Origin: Phycisphaerales bacterium
Lineage (GTDB): Bacteria; Planctomycetota; Phycisphaerae; Phycisphaerales; SM1A02
Assembly (NCBI GenBank): GCA_022446905.1
Contig: JAKVBT010000014.1
Span: 1-64,000, forward strand
DNA: 64,000 nucleotides
Direction of reading: 5' to 3'
Numbering within the stretch: the first letter of the stretch is position 1; each line of letters begins with the position of its first letter. Positions 1 through 8,092 of the stretch are shown piece by piece. A program made the position numbers and the translations under genes. Under the pieces are notes generated by a model, which was not told where the DNA came from, did no database searches, and was given only the letters and a program-made list of their open reading frames with translations.

Positions 1-216
1 GCCACCAAATGTATGCAACAAGATATCGTCAATCGGATCCTTCCCACACATTGGTTTTCTAGCCTGAAACTCTTGGCCCACATATTTCAAATGCCTGTCA
101 AGCTCTTGATCTGTTATGTAACTCGTTTGCCTACCGATAGTGCAAATCGCAGCATCGGCATTCTTTTTAGGAATTTGCTGAGTAAGCCATTTAAGATGTA
201 TGGCATTTATTCCCAT
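1..216 (-). CDS. Partial hypothetical protein running off the left edge
   Basis: On the minus strand an open frame runs from ATG at 216 to base 1 with no stop, so the gene continues outside the window. The 72 visible residues begin MGINAIHLKW and look protein-like, with mixed charged and aromatic residues (including CTIGRQTSYITDQELDRHL). The sequence TTGGAAATCG directly before the ATG gives a weak GGA ribosome site. The same frame extends ten further plausible residues upstream to a TAG, and a second minus-strand frame upstream (down to about base 400) also reads protein-like, so a frameshift or truncated gene is possible. This corner is more AT-rich than the rest. I do not recognise the family. 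The gap 217-468 would hold divergent promoters; I see nothing else certain in it. Confidence 0.4.
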   Translation of the reverse strand, partial: MGINAIHLKWLTQQIPKKNADAAICTIGRQTSYITDQELDRHLKYVGQEFQARKPMCGKDPIDDILLHTFGG

Positions 217-468
217 CGATTTCCAATATGCAAACCATGTCCATATCTATACAACGAGTTGGCTGGCCCGCGGAACAGATCAAGATTATCTGATTTCAGC
301 AGTTCAGTGCATTTCAATGACAACGATTCGAACCTCTTCACTCGCGCCCAATTATTTCTTCGCAGCACGGGAAGAAATATGTCATGCTGTGCAGGATATC
401 AAATTCTGAAATCACGAGTCACAGACTGCATCGCCGCAAAACCACTTGTTCTCTGAATTGAGTCTCAC

Positions 469-1290
469 ATGCGTTTCATTCTTCTGTGCCTCATCGGCTT
501 GTGTTTGGTTACAGGATGTGCCTCCCCTACGCTGAGCCACGAATCACATAAAGAATCTACTTCTATTCGAGTAGCGACCTACAACATCAAGCACGGCCGA
601 GGCATGGACGGCAGGATTGATCTCGAACGCACCGCCGCCACACTGGCGTCGCTTGAGGCCGACATCATCGCGCTGCAGGAAGTAGACGATCAGGCACGTC
701 GGAGCGGTGGCGTCGATCAGGCTTCCTGGCTGGCCCAGCGACTCGACATGCACGCGGCTTACGGCGCCTTTATGAACTTTCAAGGTGGACGCTACGGCCT
801 GGCGATCCTCTCCCGTCGACCGATCCAGTCCCATGAATCATGGCGATTGCCTGATGGCCATGAACCGCGCGTCGCACTCGCCGCACGCCTCATGACAGAC
901 ACAGGCGAGATGATTACTGCCATCGCAGTTCATTTTGACTGGGTCGACAACGATGGATTCCGATACCAACAAGCACGTGAGACCATCCGCGAGATCAAGT
1001 CTCTTGAGACGCCCTGGATCGTGTTCGGAGACTTCAACGATGTCCCGGACTCACGCACCATGCATGCCTTTAAGCAGATTGGCAGCGATGCCATCAAACC
1101 AAAGCATGCAGCAGCCACATTCCCCGCAGATCAACCGACCATTGAAATCGATTACATCATCGCAGGACCGCCGAAGGCCTGGTTGCCAGCAGCCGCGATA
1201 GTCATTCCAGAATCACGCACTTCAGACCACCGACCTGTGATCGCGGATCTCATCCTGAATGAAGGTCGAACAGTAAAGTCCATCAGATGA
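469..1290 (+). CDS. Endonuclease/exonuclease/phosphatase-family lipoprotein
   Basis: The 273-residue protein starts with a lipoprotein signal peptide whose lipobox V-T-G-C places the lipidated cysteine at residue 17, so it should sit on a membrane facing the periplasm. The rest is one exonuclease/endonuclease/phosphatase domain: TYNIKHG at 37-43, ALQEVDD near 67-73, GDFND at 187-191 and the terminal SDHRP at 252-256, which supply the metal-binding Asn/Glu and the catalytic Asp/His of the fold. Members cleave phosphodiesters or remove phosphates from nucleic acids, lipids or inositol phosphates; the substrate here cannot be told. It appears monocistronic and is followed by a bidirectional terminator. 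A second member of the fold closes the window at the right edge. Confidence 0.85.
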   Translation: MRFILLCLIGLCLVTGCASPTLSHESHKESTSIRVATYNIKHGRGMDGRIDLERTAATLASLEADIIALQEVDDQARRSGGVDQASWLAQRLDMHAAYGAFMNFQGGRYGLAILSRRPIQSHESWRLPDGHEPRVALAARLMTDTGEMITAIAVHFDWVDNDGFRYQQARETIREIKSLETPWIVFGDFNDVPDSRTMHAFKQIGSDAIKPKHAAATFPADQPTIEIDYIIAGPPKAWLPAAAIVIPESRTSDHRPVIADLILNEGRTVKSIR

Positions 1291-1362
1291 GATCGCGTCA
1301 CGCTGTGCCATGGGAATGGAGGCACTCCCGTGACCAAATGGACCAGAATGAAACCACATGCA

Positions 1363-1391
1363 AGACCAGGTGCCACCATGGCACCTGGTCT
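1363..1391. terminator. Bidirectional hairpin terminator
   Basis: Perfect 12-bp inverted repeat AGACCAGGTGCC / GGCACCTGGTCT with a 5-nt loop (1375-1379), lying between two convergent genes. The T-run after it is weak on both strands. Confidence 0.7.
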
Positions 1392-1414
1392 CATTTCAGA
1401 TATTCGGAGCGAAC

Positions 1415-2092
1415 CTAGTTTCTACGGCGGCGGGTACCGACCATGGATGCTGCAGCAAGCAGCGCGAGCGCACCTGGGGCTGGCACGTTCATGTAAATCC
1501 GGGGGTTGTCCAGCCATGTAGTCTCACTAATGCCCGTCCATGTCTCACCTGTAATATCCATACCGGTGACGTTGGAAAGCACACTCGTGATGTCTGACAT
1601 CGTGGCGACCTGAGCGCCACCACCGAGGCCATCGTTGATCATCCAACTCACACTGGTATCAAAAGCAAAGTCAAAAGAGTGCCAGATGCCTGGCACTGGG
1701 TCGGGATCGCTGCTTGCCGAAAGACGAACAGCTCCACTCAGAAATATCACGCTTGCTCGTTTGCCATCTTGCACCCTGTCAGCCATCCAGTCAAATGACA
1801 CGCCACCGTTATTGACTGCTGCAGAGAAGTCACCGGTAAATTGCGTAGGGGCCTCAAATACGTAACCACCAGGAGTGATATCTGCAAACTCCAGATGCCC
1901 TGTGGGAACGCCGCCAGATGGAAGCCAATCGGGCGTGTAGTAAGAAGTCGAGCCGTTGACTGTATCGCGAACCTGCCAGCCATCTTGGTCAGTGTCATAG
2001 GAGCTGTAGGCCAGATTGATTGAAGCAGCACAAGGAACTGCCACAACGGCAAATACCCCGAGCACTGTGATGAGAGAAGTAGTGTGTCGCAT
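1415..2092 (-). CDS. PEP-CTERM-like secreted protein with laminin-B-like domain
   Basis: A 225-residue exported protein. The ATG at 2092 is chosen because GGAGGGT lies about 9 nt upstream and a signal peptide follows at once (MRHTTSLITVLGVFAVVAV, then a cleavage-like PCAAS). A longer frame to 2191 lacks these features. The body resembles the laminin B / domain IV-like beta-sandwich found in bacterial surface proteins: an opening aspartate-rich DTDQDGW, a central GGVSFDWMADR and a late LDNPRIYMN. The C-terminus is a sorting tail: PAPGALALLAA, a hydrophobic stretch and then RRRRN, as in planctomycete PEP-CTERM proteins. It is probably anchored or processed at the cell envelope; ligand unknown. 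It is followed by the terminator at 1363-1391. Confidence 0.8.
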   Translation of the reverse strand: MRHTTSLITVLGVFAVVAVPCAASINLAYSSYDTDQDGWQVRDTVNGSTSYYTPDWLPSGGVPTGHLEFADITPGGYVFEAPTQFTGDFSAAVNNGGVSFDWMADRVQDGKRASVIFLSGAVRLSASSDPDPVPGIWHSFDFAFDTSVSWMINDGLGGGAQVATMSDITSVLSNVTGMDITGETWTGISETTWLDNPRIYMNVPAPGALALLAAASMVGTRRRRN

Positions 2093-2248
2093 GATGTAGG
2101 ACCCTCCATGAGTTAGGCAAACCCCACTTTTTGATGCATATGGGGCTGCAGTCATGATGAATCCGTTGACACAACGTGTTTCTGTCAGCACATGACAGAA
2201 ATTTGATCGCTTTCTATTTATATCTTGGCCGAGTTCGAGAAGAACACG

Positions 2249-3415
2249 TCAACACCCAACCAGTGTGTCGTAGATCACCGGATCGGTCGCCCCTTCGGTA
2301 CCGAAGACCAGAATCCTGCTGTCCGCGGACAACCCGAGCCGGTTCGCCAGATGCTGATCGCCAATCGCCTCAGTGAAACCCGCCAAGCCCGCGACCGCGG
2401 ATTCCCCGGCGACAATCGACTCCTCTTGCGCCAAACGTCGCATCAATGGGGCAACGGGCTCATCGGTCATCGTGAGAAAGTCCTCAACAGACCGCTCCAA
2501 GATCGGCCAGGCAATATGGGATACCTCGCCGCAGGAAAGGCCCGCCATCAGGCTTTCAGACTGAATATCAACACCGCGGATGCCCCCAGCACATGCACTT
2601 TCATAAAGACATGCTGCCGGCTCTGGTTCTACAACAATGAATCTGGGCTTCTTATCGCCAAGTCGACACCACATATCAAGACACACTGAGCCGGCCAACC
2701 CCCCACAACCTCCCTGAATAAACACATGGGTCGGTGGCTCGGCAAACGGCCACTGTTCCATCGCCTCACTAGACATGACCGTGTAGCCAGCCATGACCGT
2801 ACGCGGAACTTCCAAATACCCTGGCCAAGACGTATCAGAGACCATCAACCAGCCATTGGCCTTTGCATCCTCCTGAGCCTGACGGACGGAATCATCGTAA
2901 TTGCCCTTCACCCGCTGCACCTGAGCACCCAATGCTTCAACAGCTTGCTGCCGACCAGCACTGACCTGCTCATGCATGTACACCACACATCGACAACCAC
3001 AGCGATCTGCTCCCCAGGCAACTGAACGACCATGATTCCCATCAGTTGCAGTAACGACTGTCACAGACGCTGTATGCCCAGAGTGCTCATCGACTTGATC
3101 CATTGCAATCTCGCGACCACATGCTTCACTGATGACCTTGCGCAACTCTGATTGCACGGCATAGGCACCACCTAAGGCCTTAAAACTGGCCAAATTGAAC
3201 CGAGCACTTTCGTCCTTGTAGCAAAGCGCAGACACCCCGAACTCACCAGCCAACCCGTGCAAACTGCGCAGCGGGGTAGGCACATACCCCGACCACCCGG
3301 TAATGGTCTCCATCGCCTGATGTCGACACGGCGCTGGCAGGACATCCGAGATATGCACAGGACAAGACTGCCCAAGAAGCGCTTTGTCATTGTGCCAATG
3401 CTTTTGAATCGCCAT
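2249..3415 (-). CDS. dpaL: Diaminopropionate ammonia-lyase (PLP, fold type II)
   Basis: The 388-residue protein matches diaminopropionate ammonia-lyase in length (about 400) and motifs. These are YKDESARFNLASFKALGG, with the PLP-binding lysine at residue 79, ATDGNHGRSVAWGA, and the glycine-rich phosphate-binding GGCGGLAG. The enzyme breaks 2,3-diaminopropionate (D or L, by family knowledge) into pyruvate and two ammonia; threonine- or serine-dehydratase-like activity is the alternative. The start ATG at 3415 follows GGGAG by about 9 nt. It lies 86 nt downstream of the metallophosphoesterase on the same strand and may be cotranscribed with it, although no functional link is evident. Between its stop and the neighbour at 2092 I see no clear terminator. 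Confidence 0.9.
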   Translation of the reverse strand: MAIQKHWHNDKALLGQSCPVHISDVLPAPCRHQAMETITGWSGYVPTPLRSLHGLAGEFGVSALCYKDESARFNLASFKALGGAYAVQSELRKVISEACGREIAMDQVDEHSGHTASVTVVTATDGNHGRSVAWGADRCGCRCVVYMHEQVSAGRQQAVEALGAQVQRVKGNYDDSVRQAQEDAKANGWLMVSDTSWPGYLEVPRTVMAGYTVMSSEAMEQWPFAEPPTHVFIQGGCGGLAGSVCLDMWCRLGDKKPRFIVVEPEPAACLYESACAGGIRGVDIQSESLMAGLSCGEVSHIAWPILERSVEDFLTMTDEPVAPLMRRLAQEESIVAGESAVAGLAGFTEAIGDQHLANRLGLSADSRILVFGTEGATDPVIYDTLVGC

Positions 3416-3501
3416 GCGCAGCTCCCGCCAAGAAGATCAGTATTGGCGATACCCATCTGGAAATCAACATGGCAGCCAGTTGCCGAACTGGCGCCCGCCC
3501 A

Positions 3502-4527
3502 TCAACCAGTGATCGGCTCCACCCTGATGATCTCACGGTCACGAATCCGAGGTGCGATCTGCTCGCCACTAATCAGATTCGGGTGCATGTCGAGGCCAAG
3601 TTCAGCAGGCGATTTGCCGACCCAACTGCTGGATTGACCTTGAATGCGAATCGTATGCGTACGCGGATCTACAGTAAGCACAGCAAAGAGCGCATCACGA
3701 TATGGACAGGTGTATGAGATCGTTGGATGCGCCGCGTGAATCTCTTCGGCATAACTCTGGTGCCGGTAGTCCCCACCGACCCATTTGTAAGATGCTGAAT
3801 TGACATGTACATAGGTGACATGCTGAACCCGGACAACCTCGTCAATGTGCGAATGACCATTGATTGCCAAAACAACCTTGTCCGCAGCCTCACCGAGGAT
3901 CGACTGCAACAACTCCGCATTGTCCACCGCATAAGCACCCGCAAGCGGCTGATGGCTCGCCACAATGATCGGCCCATCTAAAGCTGCAAGTTGGGTTTTG
4001 AGCCATTCCACCTGTTCTTCTCCAACAAAGGTGGCATAGCCCCCCTTGTGGGTCGGTGACCCCGGATCATTTCCATCGAGCACCAATAGATGCAGTCCCC
4101 CAATGTCGCATGCGTAGTAGCGACCCGGCATGCCCCACTGCTCGATGCAATCGGATTTTGTGAAACCCGCATCAGTATCGTGATTGCCGATCACATGCAA
4201 CGATTTCGCGTGCGCAGCATTGAAACGGTCGATGCAGCTGCTGTTCTTGGCACTTGGATATGCAAAGTCGCCAAGTTGCACAATGGCATCTGGCGTGCGC
4301 GTCGACATTGCCTGGACAAATGCTCCAAGTCGAGCATCGCCATCGTGCATGATGTCGTAATGCAGATCAGCAATCAGCCCAATCTCGACTGGCTTCACTA
4401 ATGTCCGAACTGCCGCCAACGAGGCCGCCGGGAGTGCGAACGTCACAGATGCCGCTGCAGCCCGGTTCATAAATTCCCGACGGCTCAGCACGGATGATGC
4501 ACATGTTCGTCCTGTTGAATCAGTCAT
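3502..4527 (-). CDS. Tat-exported metallophosphoesterase (calcineurin-like)
   Basis: 341 residues. The N-terminus carries a twin-arginine signal, SRREFMNR at 15-22, followed by a hydrophobic AAASVTFALPAAS, so export in folded, metal-loaded form is likely. The calcineurin-like metal motifs appear in order: ADLHYD (D54, H56), GDFAYPS, GNHDTD, ASHQP and GHSHIDE. Together they give the full dinuclear metal centre. The protein probably hydrolyses phosphomonoesters or phosphodiesters in the periplasm; the substrate is not identifiable. The stop of a 51-codon ORF overlaps this start, suggesting translational coupling if that ORF is real. The next gene on the strand is the diaminopropionate lyase. 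Confidence 0.87.
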   Translation of the reverse strand: MTDSTGRTCASSVLSRREFMNRAAAASVTFALPAASLAAVRTLVKPVEIGLIADLHYDIMHDGDARLGAFVQAMSTRTPDAIVQLGDFAYPSAKNSSCIDRFNAAHAKSLHVIGNHDTDAGFTKSDCIEQWGMPGRYYACDIGGLHLLVLDGNDPGSPTHKGGYATFVGEEQVEWLKTQLAALDGPIIVASHQPLAGAYAVDNAELLQSILGEAADKVVLAINGHSHIDEVVRVQHVTYVHVNSASYKWVGGDYRHQSYAEEIHAAHPTISYTCPYRDALFAVLTVDPRTHTIRIQGQSSSWVGKSPAELGLDMHPNLISGEQIAPRIRDREIIRVEPITG

Positions 4528-4675
4528 CTACGCACCATATTGGAAAGGTCACACCCACTGGTGTTCGCACAGAACCAATCTGATCCAGCAGTACCAGAGA
4601 AGCGATATCAAATGCCCGCAGACTCACCACTGCGGCATTCCATGCACTGAACACACCGCGCGATAATTGACTCAT
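4520..4675 (-). CDS. Possible small ORF coupled to the metallophosphoesterase
   Basis: A 51-codon minus-strand frame begins at ATG 4675 with GGAG about 7-8 nt upstream, and ends in TGA at 4522-4520. The stop overlaps the ATG of the next gene by 8 nt (ATGACTGA). The product (MSQLSRGVFSAWNAAVVSL...) has a mildly hydrophobic first half, no recognisable domain, and ends FPIWCVDD. The ribosome site plus stop-start overlap is the only support. It could be a short leader peptide or chance. Confidence 0.33.
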   Translation of the reverse strand: MSQLSRGVFSAWNAAVVSLRAFDIASLVLLDQIGSVRTPVGVTFPIWCVDD

Positions 4676-4950
4676 GACCAGTCTCCATCATGCCCTCACC
4701 CGCACCTCAAGGCATTGCTGCTCGCAACCGATGACTTCCTTGAGTGTAAGTGTTTCACATGGAAGGTCAATCTTTGACGTCGGAGTTACTTAGTGCACTT
4801 ACAAACCGCTGACTGGCCCTCCTTTGGCCACCATTCATTCTTCAAAAGCACTTTGTTGTTACGATTTTGCCGGATTGCATATGCCCATCGCAGACCACTT
4901 GACGCATCTGGAAGCATGCCTCGTGCCACCTATTGGATATCGTTTCACTC
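4676..4950. other. Intergenic gap upstream of dld
   Basis: The gap between divergent genes should hold the dld promoter. A TTGACG hexamer occurs near 4774, but no convincing -10 follows at normal spacing. I see no RNA gene or strong repeat. Confidence 0.4.
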
Positions 4951-6633
4951 ATGGCTCATCTTTCTGAAATCTTCCAAGACATCGTCGGCAAGGCCAATGT
5001 CCTGACCAAGGAGATGGATACGGCCTATTACCGCTCAGGCTTTCGCTATGGATTTGGCGAGGCCGCAGCGGTTGTGTTCCCAAACACACTGGTGCAGCAA
5101 TGGCAGGTCCTGCAAGCTGCAGTGGATGCCCAGTGCGCCATCATTATGCAGGCCACCAAAACGGGGCTGACCGGAGGCTCCTCTCCCAGTGGCTTTGACT
5201 ACGACCGCCCAGTCGTGATCATCAACACCAGCCGTCTGCGTGGTCTCAAACTGCTCAAGCATGGCACCCAAGCTTTGGCCTTTCCCGGCACGACGCTCTT
5301 TGAACTCAGTCAGGAACTCAAAAAGATCAACCGGGTGCCTCATTCGGTACTTGGCTCTACCACCATCGGCGCTACTGTCATCGGCGGCGTCGCGAATAAT
5401 GCCGGCGGCGCTTTATGCAAACGCGGCTCTTCGTATACCGAGTTCGCGCTCTATGCACGCGTCAACCAACAGGGATCGCTTGAACTGGTTGACCACCTCG
5501 GCATCCAGCATCTCGGCGACACCCCCGAAGAGATCTTGCAACGCCTCGAGTCAGGTGATTTCACTGAGGATGACCTGATTGATGATGCCCGCGCCGCCTC
5601 TGACACAGATTATGTCAACCGCATTCGAGATCTCGAAGCCACGGTTCCTAACCGGTACAACGCCGACCCCAAACGCCTCTTCGAAGCCAGCGGCAGTGCT
5701 GGCAAGGTCGCCTGCTTTGCTGTTCGCGTAGACACCTTTGCAGCACCCAAGAAGAAGCAGGTCTTCATGCTTGGAACCAATGACCCAGCACACTTGGTCA
5801 CACTGCGCCGTCACATCCTGAGTTCTTTTGAACACCTGCCTGAAATGTGTGAGTATCTGAATCGCAATACATTTACAGTCGCTCAGAAGTATGGCAAAGA
5901 TGTGGCCCTGGCCATTAAGCATCTCGGCACGGATCGACTTCCGAAGGCCTATGCACTAAAGGCCAAGGCCGAGCATTTACTGCACAAGATCCCATTCCTT
6001 CCTCGATACCTGCCTGACATCTTCCTCTACTACGCGAGCAAGTTCTTTCCGCAGCACCTCCCAAAACGATTGCTCAAGCACAACAATGACTACGAACACA
6101 TGCTGATTCTGGTCACGGCCGATGAGGCAATCGAAGAGTCCAGACGCTATCTCCAAGATGAGTGGAGTCGCATTGATGGCGTCGGCTTTTTTGAATGTTC
6201 TGAGCAAGAACAAGAGGCAGCTCTGCTCCATCGTTTCAGCGCTGCTGGCGCAGGTATCCGCTATCAAAATGTGCACCAAGGAAGCACCGAGGAAGTGCTG
6301 GCACTTGATATTGCACTTCTGAGCAATGACCAATCATGGGCCGAAGCACTGCCTGAAGAACTCACGCAGAACATGGTTCTGGAACTTTCCTATGGACACT
6401 ACCTGTGCCACGTCTTTCACCATGTCTATATCTACCGCAAGGGCACTGATCTCGAACATATGAAGCGATTATTGCTGGAGCGACTTGAAGCGCGAGGAGC
6501 AAAGTTTCCTGCAGAGCACAACGTCGGCCATCTCTACGAGGCCGAGCAAGTCGTCAAAGACTTTCATCAACAACTCGACCCCACCAATACCTTCAATCCA
6601 GGCATTGGAAAGACCAGCAAATCACGCCGCTGA
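4951..6633 (+). CDS. dld: Quinone-dependent D-lactate dehydrogenase
   Basis: The 560-residue product matches membrane-associated FAD D-lactate dehydrogenase (E. coli Dld, about 570). It oxidises D-lactate to pyruvate and passes electrons to quinone. The N-terminal half is the FAD-binding (PCMH-type) domain with MQATKTGLTGGSSPSG and the later NNAGGALCKRGSSYTEFALY. The C-terminal half carries the lactate-dehydrogenase membrane-binding region and ends with EHNVGHLYEA and DPTNTFNPGIGKT, typical of this subfamily rather than of glycolate oxidase GlcD. The first ATG, at 4951, is preferred over an in-frame TTG at 4933 because neither has a strong ribosome site. The gene stands alone; a small hairpin of 7 bp (6656-6672) follows the stop. 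Confidence 0.93.
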   Translation: MAHLSEIFQDIVGKANVLTKEMDTAYYRSGFRYGFGEAAAVVFPNTLVQQWQVLQAAVDAQCAIIMQATKTGLTGGSSPSGFDYDRPVVIINTSRLRGLKLLKHGTQALAFPGTTLFELSQELKKINRVPHSVLGSTTIGATVIGGVANNAGGALCKRGSSYTEFALYARVNQQGSLELVDHLGIQHLGDTPEEILQRLESGDFTEDDLIDDARAASDTDYVNRIRDLEATVPNRYNADPKRLFEASGSAGKVACFAVRVDTFAAPKKKQVFMLGTNDPAHLVTLRRHILSSFEHLPEMCEYLNRNTFTVAQKYGKDVALAIKHLGTDRLPKAYALKAKAEHLLHKIPFLPRYLPDIFLYYASKFFPQHLPKRLLKHNNDYEHMLILVTADEAIEESRRYLQDEWSRIDGVGFFECSEQEQEAALLHRFSAAGAGIRYQNVHQGSTEEVLALDIALLSNDQSWAEALPEELTQNMVLELSYGHYLCHVFHHVYIYRKGTDLEHMKRLLLERLEARGAKFPAEHNVGHLYEAEQVVKDFHQQLDPTNTFNPGIGKTSKSRR

Positions 6634-6727
6634 AGTGATCAAAGGCATTTGATGTTCTGATGTACCATCAGAGTGAGAGGCCGCAACGGTCCAACAGACG
6701 ACTTTCAGACTGAGGATCCACAAGCAT

Positions 6728-7141
6728 ATGAACTCCACTACCAACATCTTTGGCGAAGATCCATTTGACGGCGAGACCTATACAAAAACACAAATTGATC
6801 AGGATGAGATTGATCGAAGCGCATTGGTATTGATCACCACCACCCCCACGATTGAGGGAAAACGAATCAACCAGTATCACGGAGTCGTCTTTGGTGAGTC
6901 AGCCTATGGCATTGGGATCGGGACCGGCATTGCTCAAGTATTCCAGGATGTGCTTGGCACGCGCGGAGACTCAACTGAACGACGTCTCGAGCAGGTCCGT
7001 CTTCGAGCCATGGCTCGCGCCAGCGATCAAGCCACAACACTGGGCGGCAATGCCATCGTGGGTGCTCGAGTCGACTACGAGTTTGGAGCGGGCATGGTCT
7101 TCGTCTGTGTCACTGGAACAGCCGTGTCTGCTGATCTCTAG
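6728..7141 (+). CDS. YbjQ-like (UPF0145) putative metal-binding domain protein
   Basis: 137 residues. After a charged 35-residue lead the protein follows the YbjQ/UPF0145 pattern: ITTTPTIEGKRINQYHGVV, then a long helix with ARASDQATTLGGNAIVGARVDYE, then a closing hydrophobic VFVCVTGTAV. The family forms pentameric heavy-metal-binding-domain-like folds; its cellular role is unproven. AGGA lies about 13 nt before the ATG. Unlike the usual family members of about 105 residues, this one has the extra N-terminal segment. It is not obviously in an operon with dld (94-nt gap). Confidence 0.75.
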   Translation: MNSTTNIFGEDPFDGETYTKTQIDQDEIDRSALVLITTTPTIEGKRINQYHGVVFGESAYGIGIGTGIAQVFQDVLGTRGDSTERRLEQVRLRAMARASDQATTLGGNAIVGARVDYEFGAGMVFVCVTGTAVSADL

Positions 7142-7298
7142 CAGACACCAGCAAGCATATGGCACAAGTTAGCTCCCATATGCAATCAACCACACGGTCC
7201 CAAGCTGCAATCAACTGAAGCAAATCGTCAATTGACAGAATGCCATTGCGGCCGATGGCCACAGCGAGTTTGGCTGTAGCCGGTACAATCCTCGACAC
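7110..7298 (-). pseudogene. Decayed dockerin-like repeat in an intergenic gap
   Basis: On the minus strand, 7262-7200 translates to AIGRNGILSIDDLLQLIAAW, which fits the second half of the dockerin-type EF-hand repeat seen intact in four genes of this window (DxDxxGxVxxxDLLxLxxxWG). The frame has no signal peptide, lacks the first repeat and most calcium-binding aspartates, and runs on into unrelated residues that overlap the end of the YbjQ-like gene. It is best read as the remnant of a lost exported-protein gene on the opposite strand to its present neighbours. Confidence 0.5.
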
Positions 7299-7310
7299 GG
7301 AGTGACCAGC

Positions 7311-8090
7311 ATGCAGACATCACTGGACGGACGACGGGCGCTGGTATGTGGGGCCTCACAAGGCATCGGGCGAGCCTGCGCAGAAGCACTGGCTGCCCAA
7401 GGCGCCTCGGTCACCCTTCTGGCACGTCGACCTGAAGCCCTGCAAGAAGTGCTCGCTGCTCTGCCAGGCCAAGACCATCACTGTCTTGTCGCAGACTTGT
7501 CTGACTGGGCTGCTGCTGGCGAAGTAGTCCAAGCCCATATCGCGGATATCGGCCCAGTCCACATTCTCGTGCACAACAGCGGTGGGCCAAAGGCCGGCCC
7601 TGCTCACGAAGCGCCTCCAGAGGCATTCCTCGAAGGACTCACGCCCCACATCCTCGGCGGGCAGCGACTTGTTCAAGCCGTGCTCCCAGGCATGCGGAGC
7701 GCTGATTACGGACGCATCATCAATATCGTTTCCACCTCTGTTGTCACACCCATCAAAGGTCTGGGGGTCTCGAACGTTGTCCGCGGAGCCATCAATAACT
7801 GGATGCGCACACTTGCCTCTGAACTTGGGCCTGATGGGATCACCGTCAACAACATCTTGCCTGGGTATGTAGGCACCGATCGCCTGTCCTCACTGATGGA
7901 AGCTCGAGCGAGCCGCGAAGGAAGTACCCCAGCGGATGTGGCCGCCACCTGGCAAGCATCCATTCCAGTTGGGCGCTTTGCTGAACCCTCTGAAATCGGC
8001 AGCGTGTGCGCCTTTCTTGCCTCCCCTGCTGCGGCCTACATCAATGGCGTTAATCTCCCAGTCGACGGTGGTCGACTGGCATCGATGTAG
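7311..8090 (+). CDS. SDR-family protein lacking the YxxxK catalytic pair
   Basis: 259 residues with the SDR Rossmann signature GASQGIG near residue 16, NSGGP in place of NNAG, and the late NNILPGYVGTDRL. At the catalytic position the usual YxxxK is replaced: the stretch after IINIVSTS reads GLGVSNVVRGAINNW, so Tyr and Lys are both absent while a Ser-Asn/Arg pair is kept. Divergent SDRs with this S-N-x-x-R pattern are known and annotated as oxidoreductases without firm function. ATG 7311 has GGAG 9 nt upstream (an in-frame GTG at 7302 does not). It is 2 nt from the semialdehyde dehydrogenase, so it belongs to the aminomuconate branch of the kynurenine island. Confidence 0.8.
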   Translation: MQTSLDGRRALVCGASQGIGRACAEALAAQGASVTLLARRPEALQEVLAALPGQDHHCLVADLSDWAAAGEVVQAHIADIGPVHILVHNSGGPKAGPAHEAPPEAFLEGLTPHILGGQRLVQAVLPGMRSADYGRIINIVSTSVVTPIKGLGVSNVVRGAINNWMRTLASELGPDGITVNNILPGYVGTDRLSSLMEARASREGSTPADVAATWQASIPVGRFAEPSEIGSVCAFLASPAAAYINGVNLPVDGGRLASM

Positions 8091-8092
8091 TC

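Noticed and set aside
13-456. 147-codon plus-strand frame at the left edge
   Set aside because: No ribosome site, no recognisable domain, and it overlaps the better minus-strand frame; composition suggests chance.
6656-6672. Small hairpin after dld as a terminator
   Set aside because: Only 7 bp with a 3-nt loop and no T-run; too weak to list.
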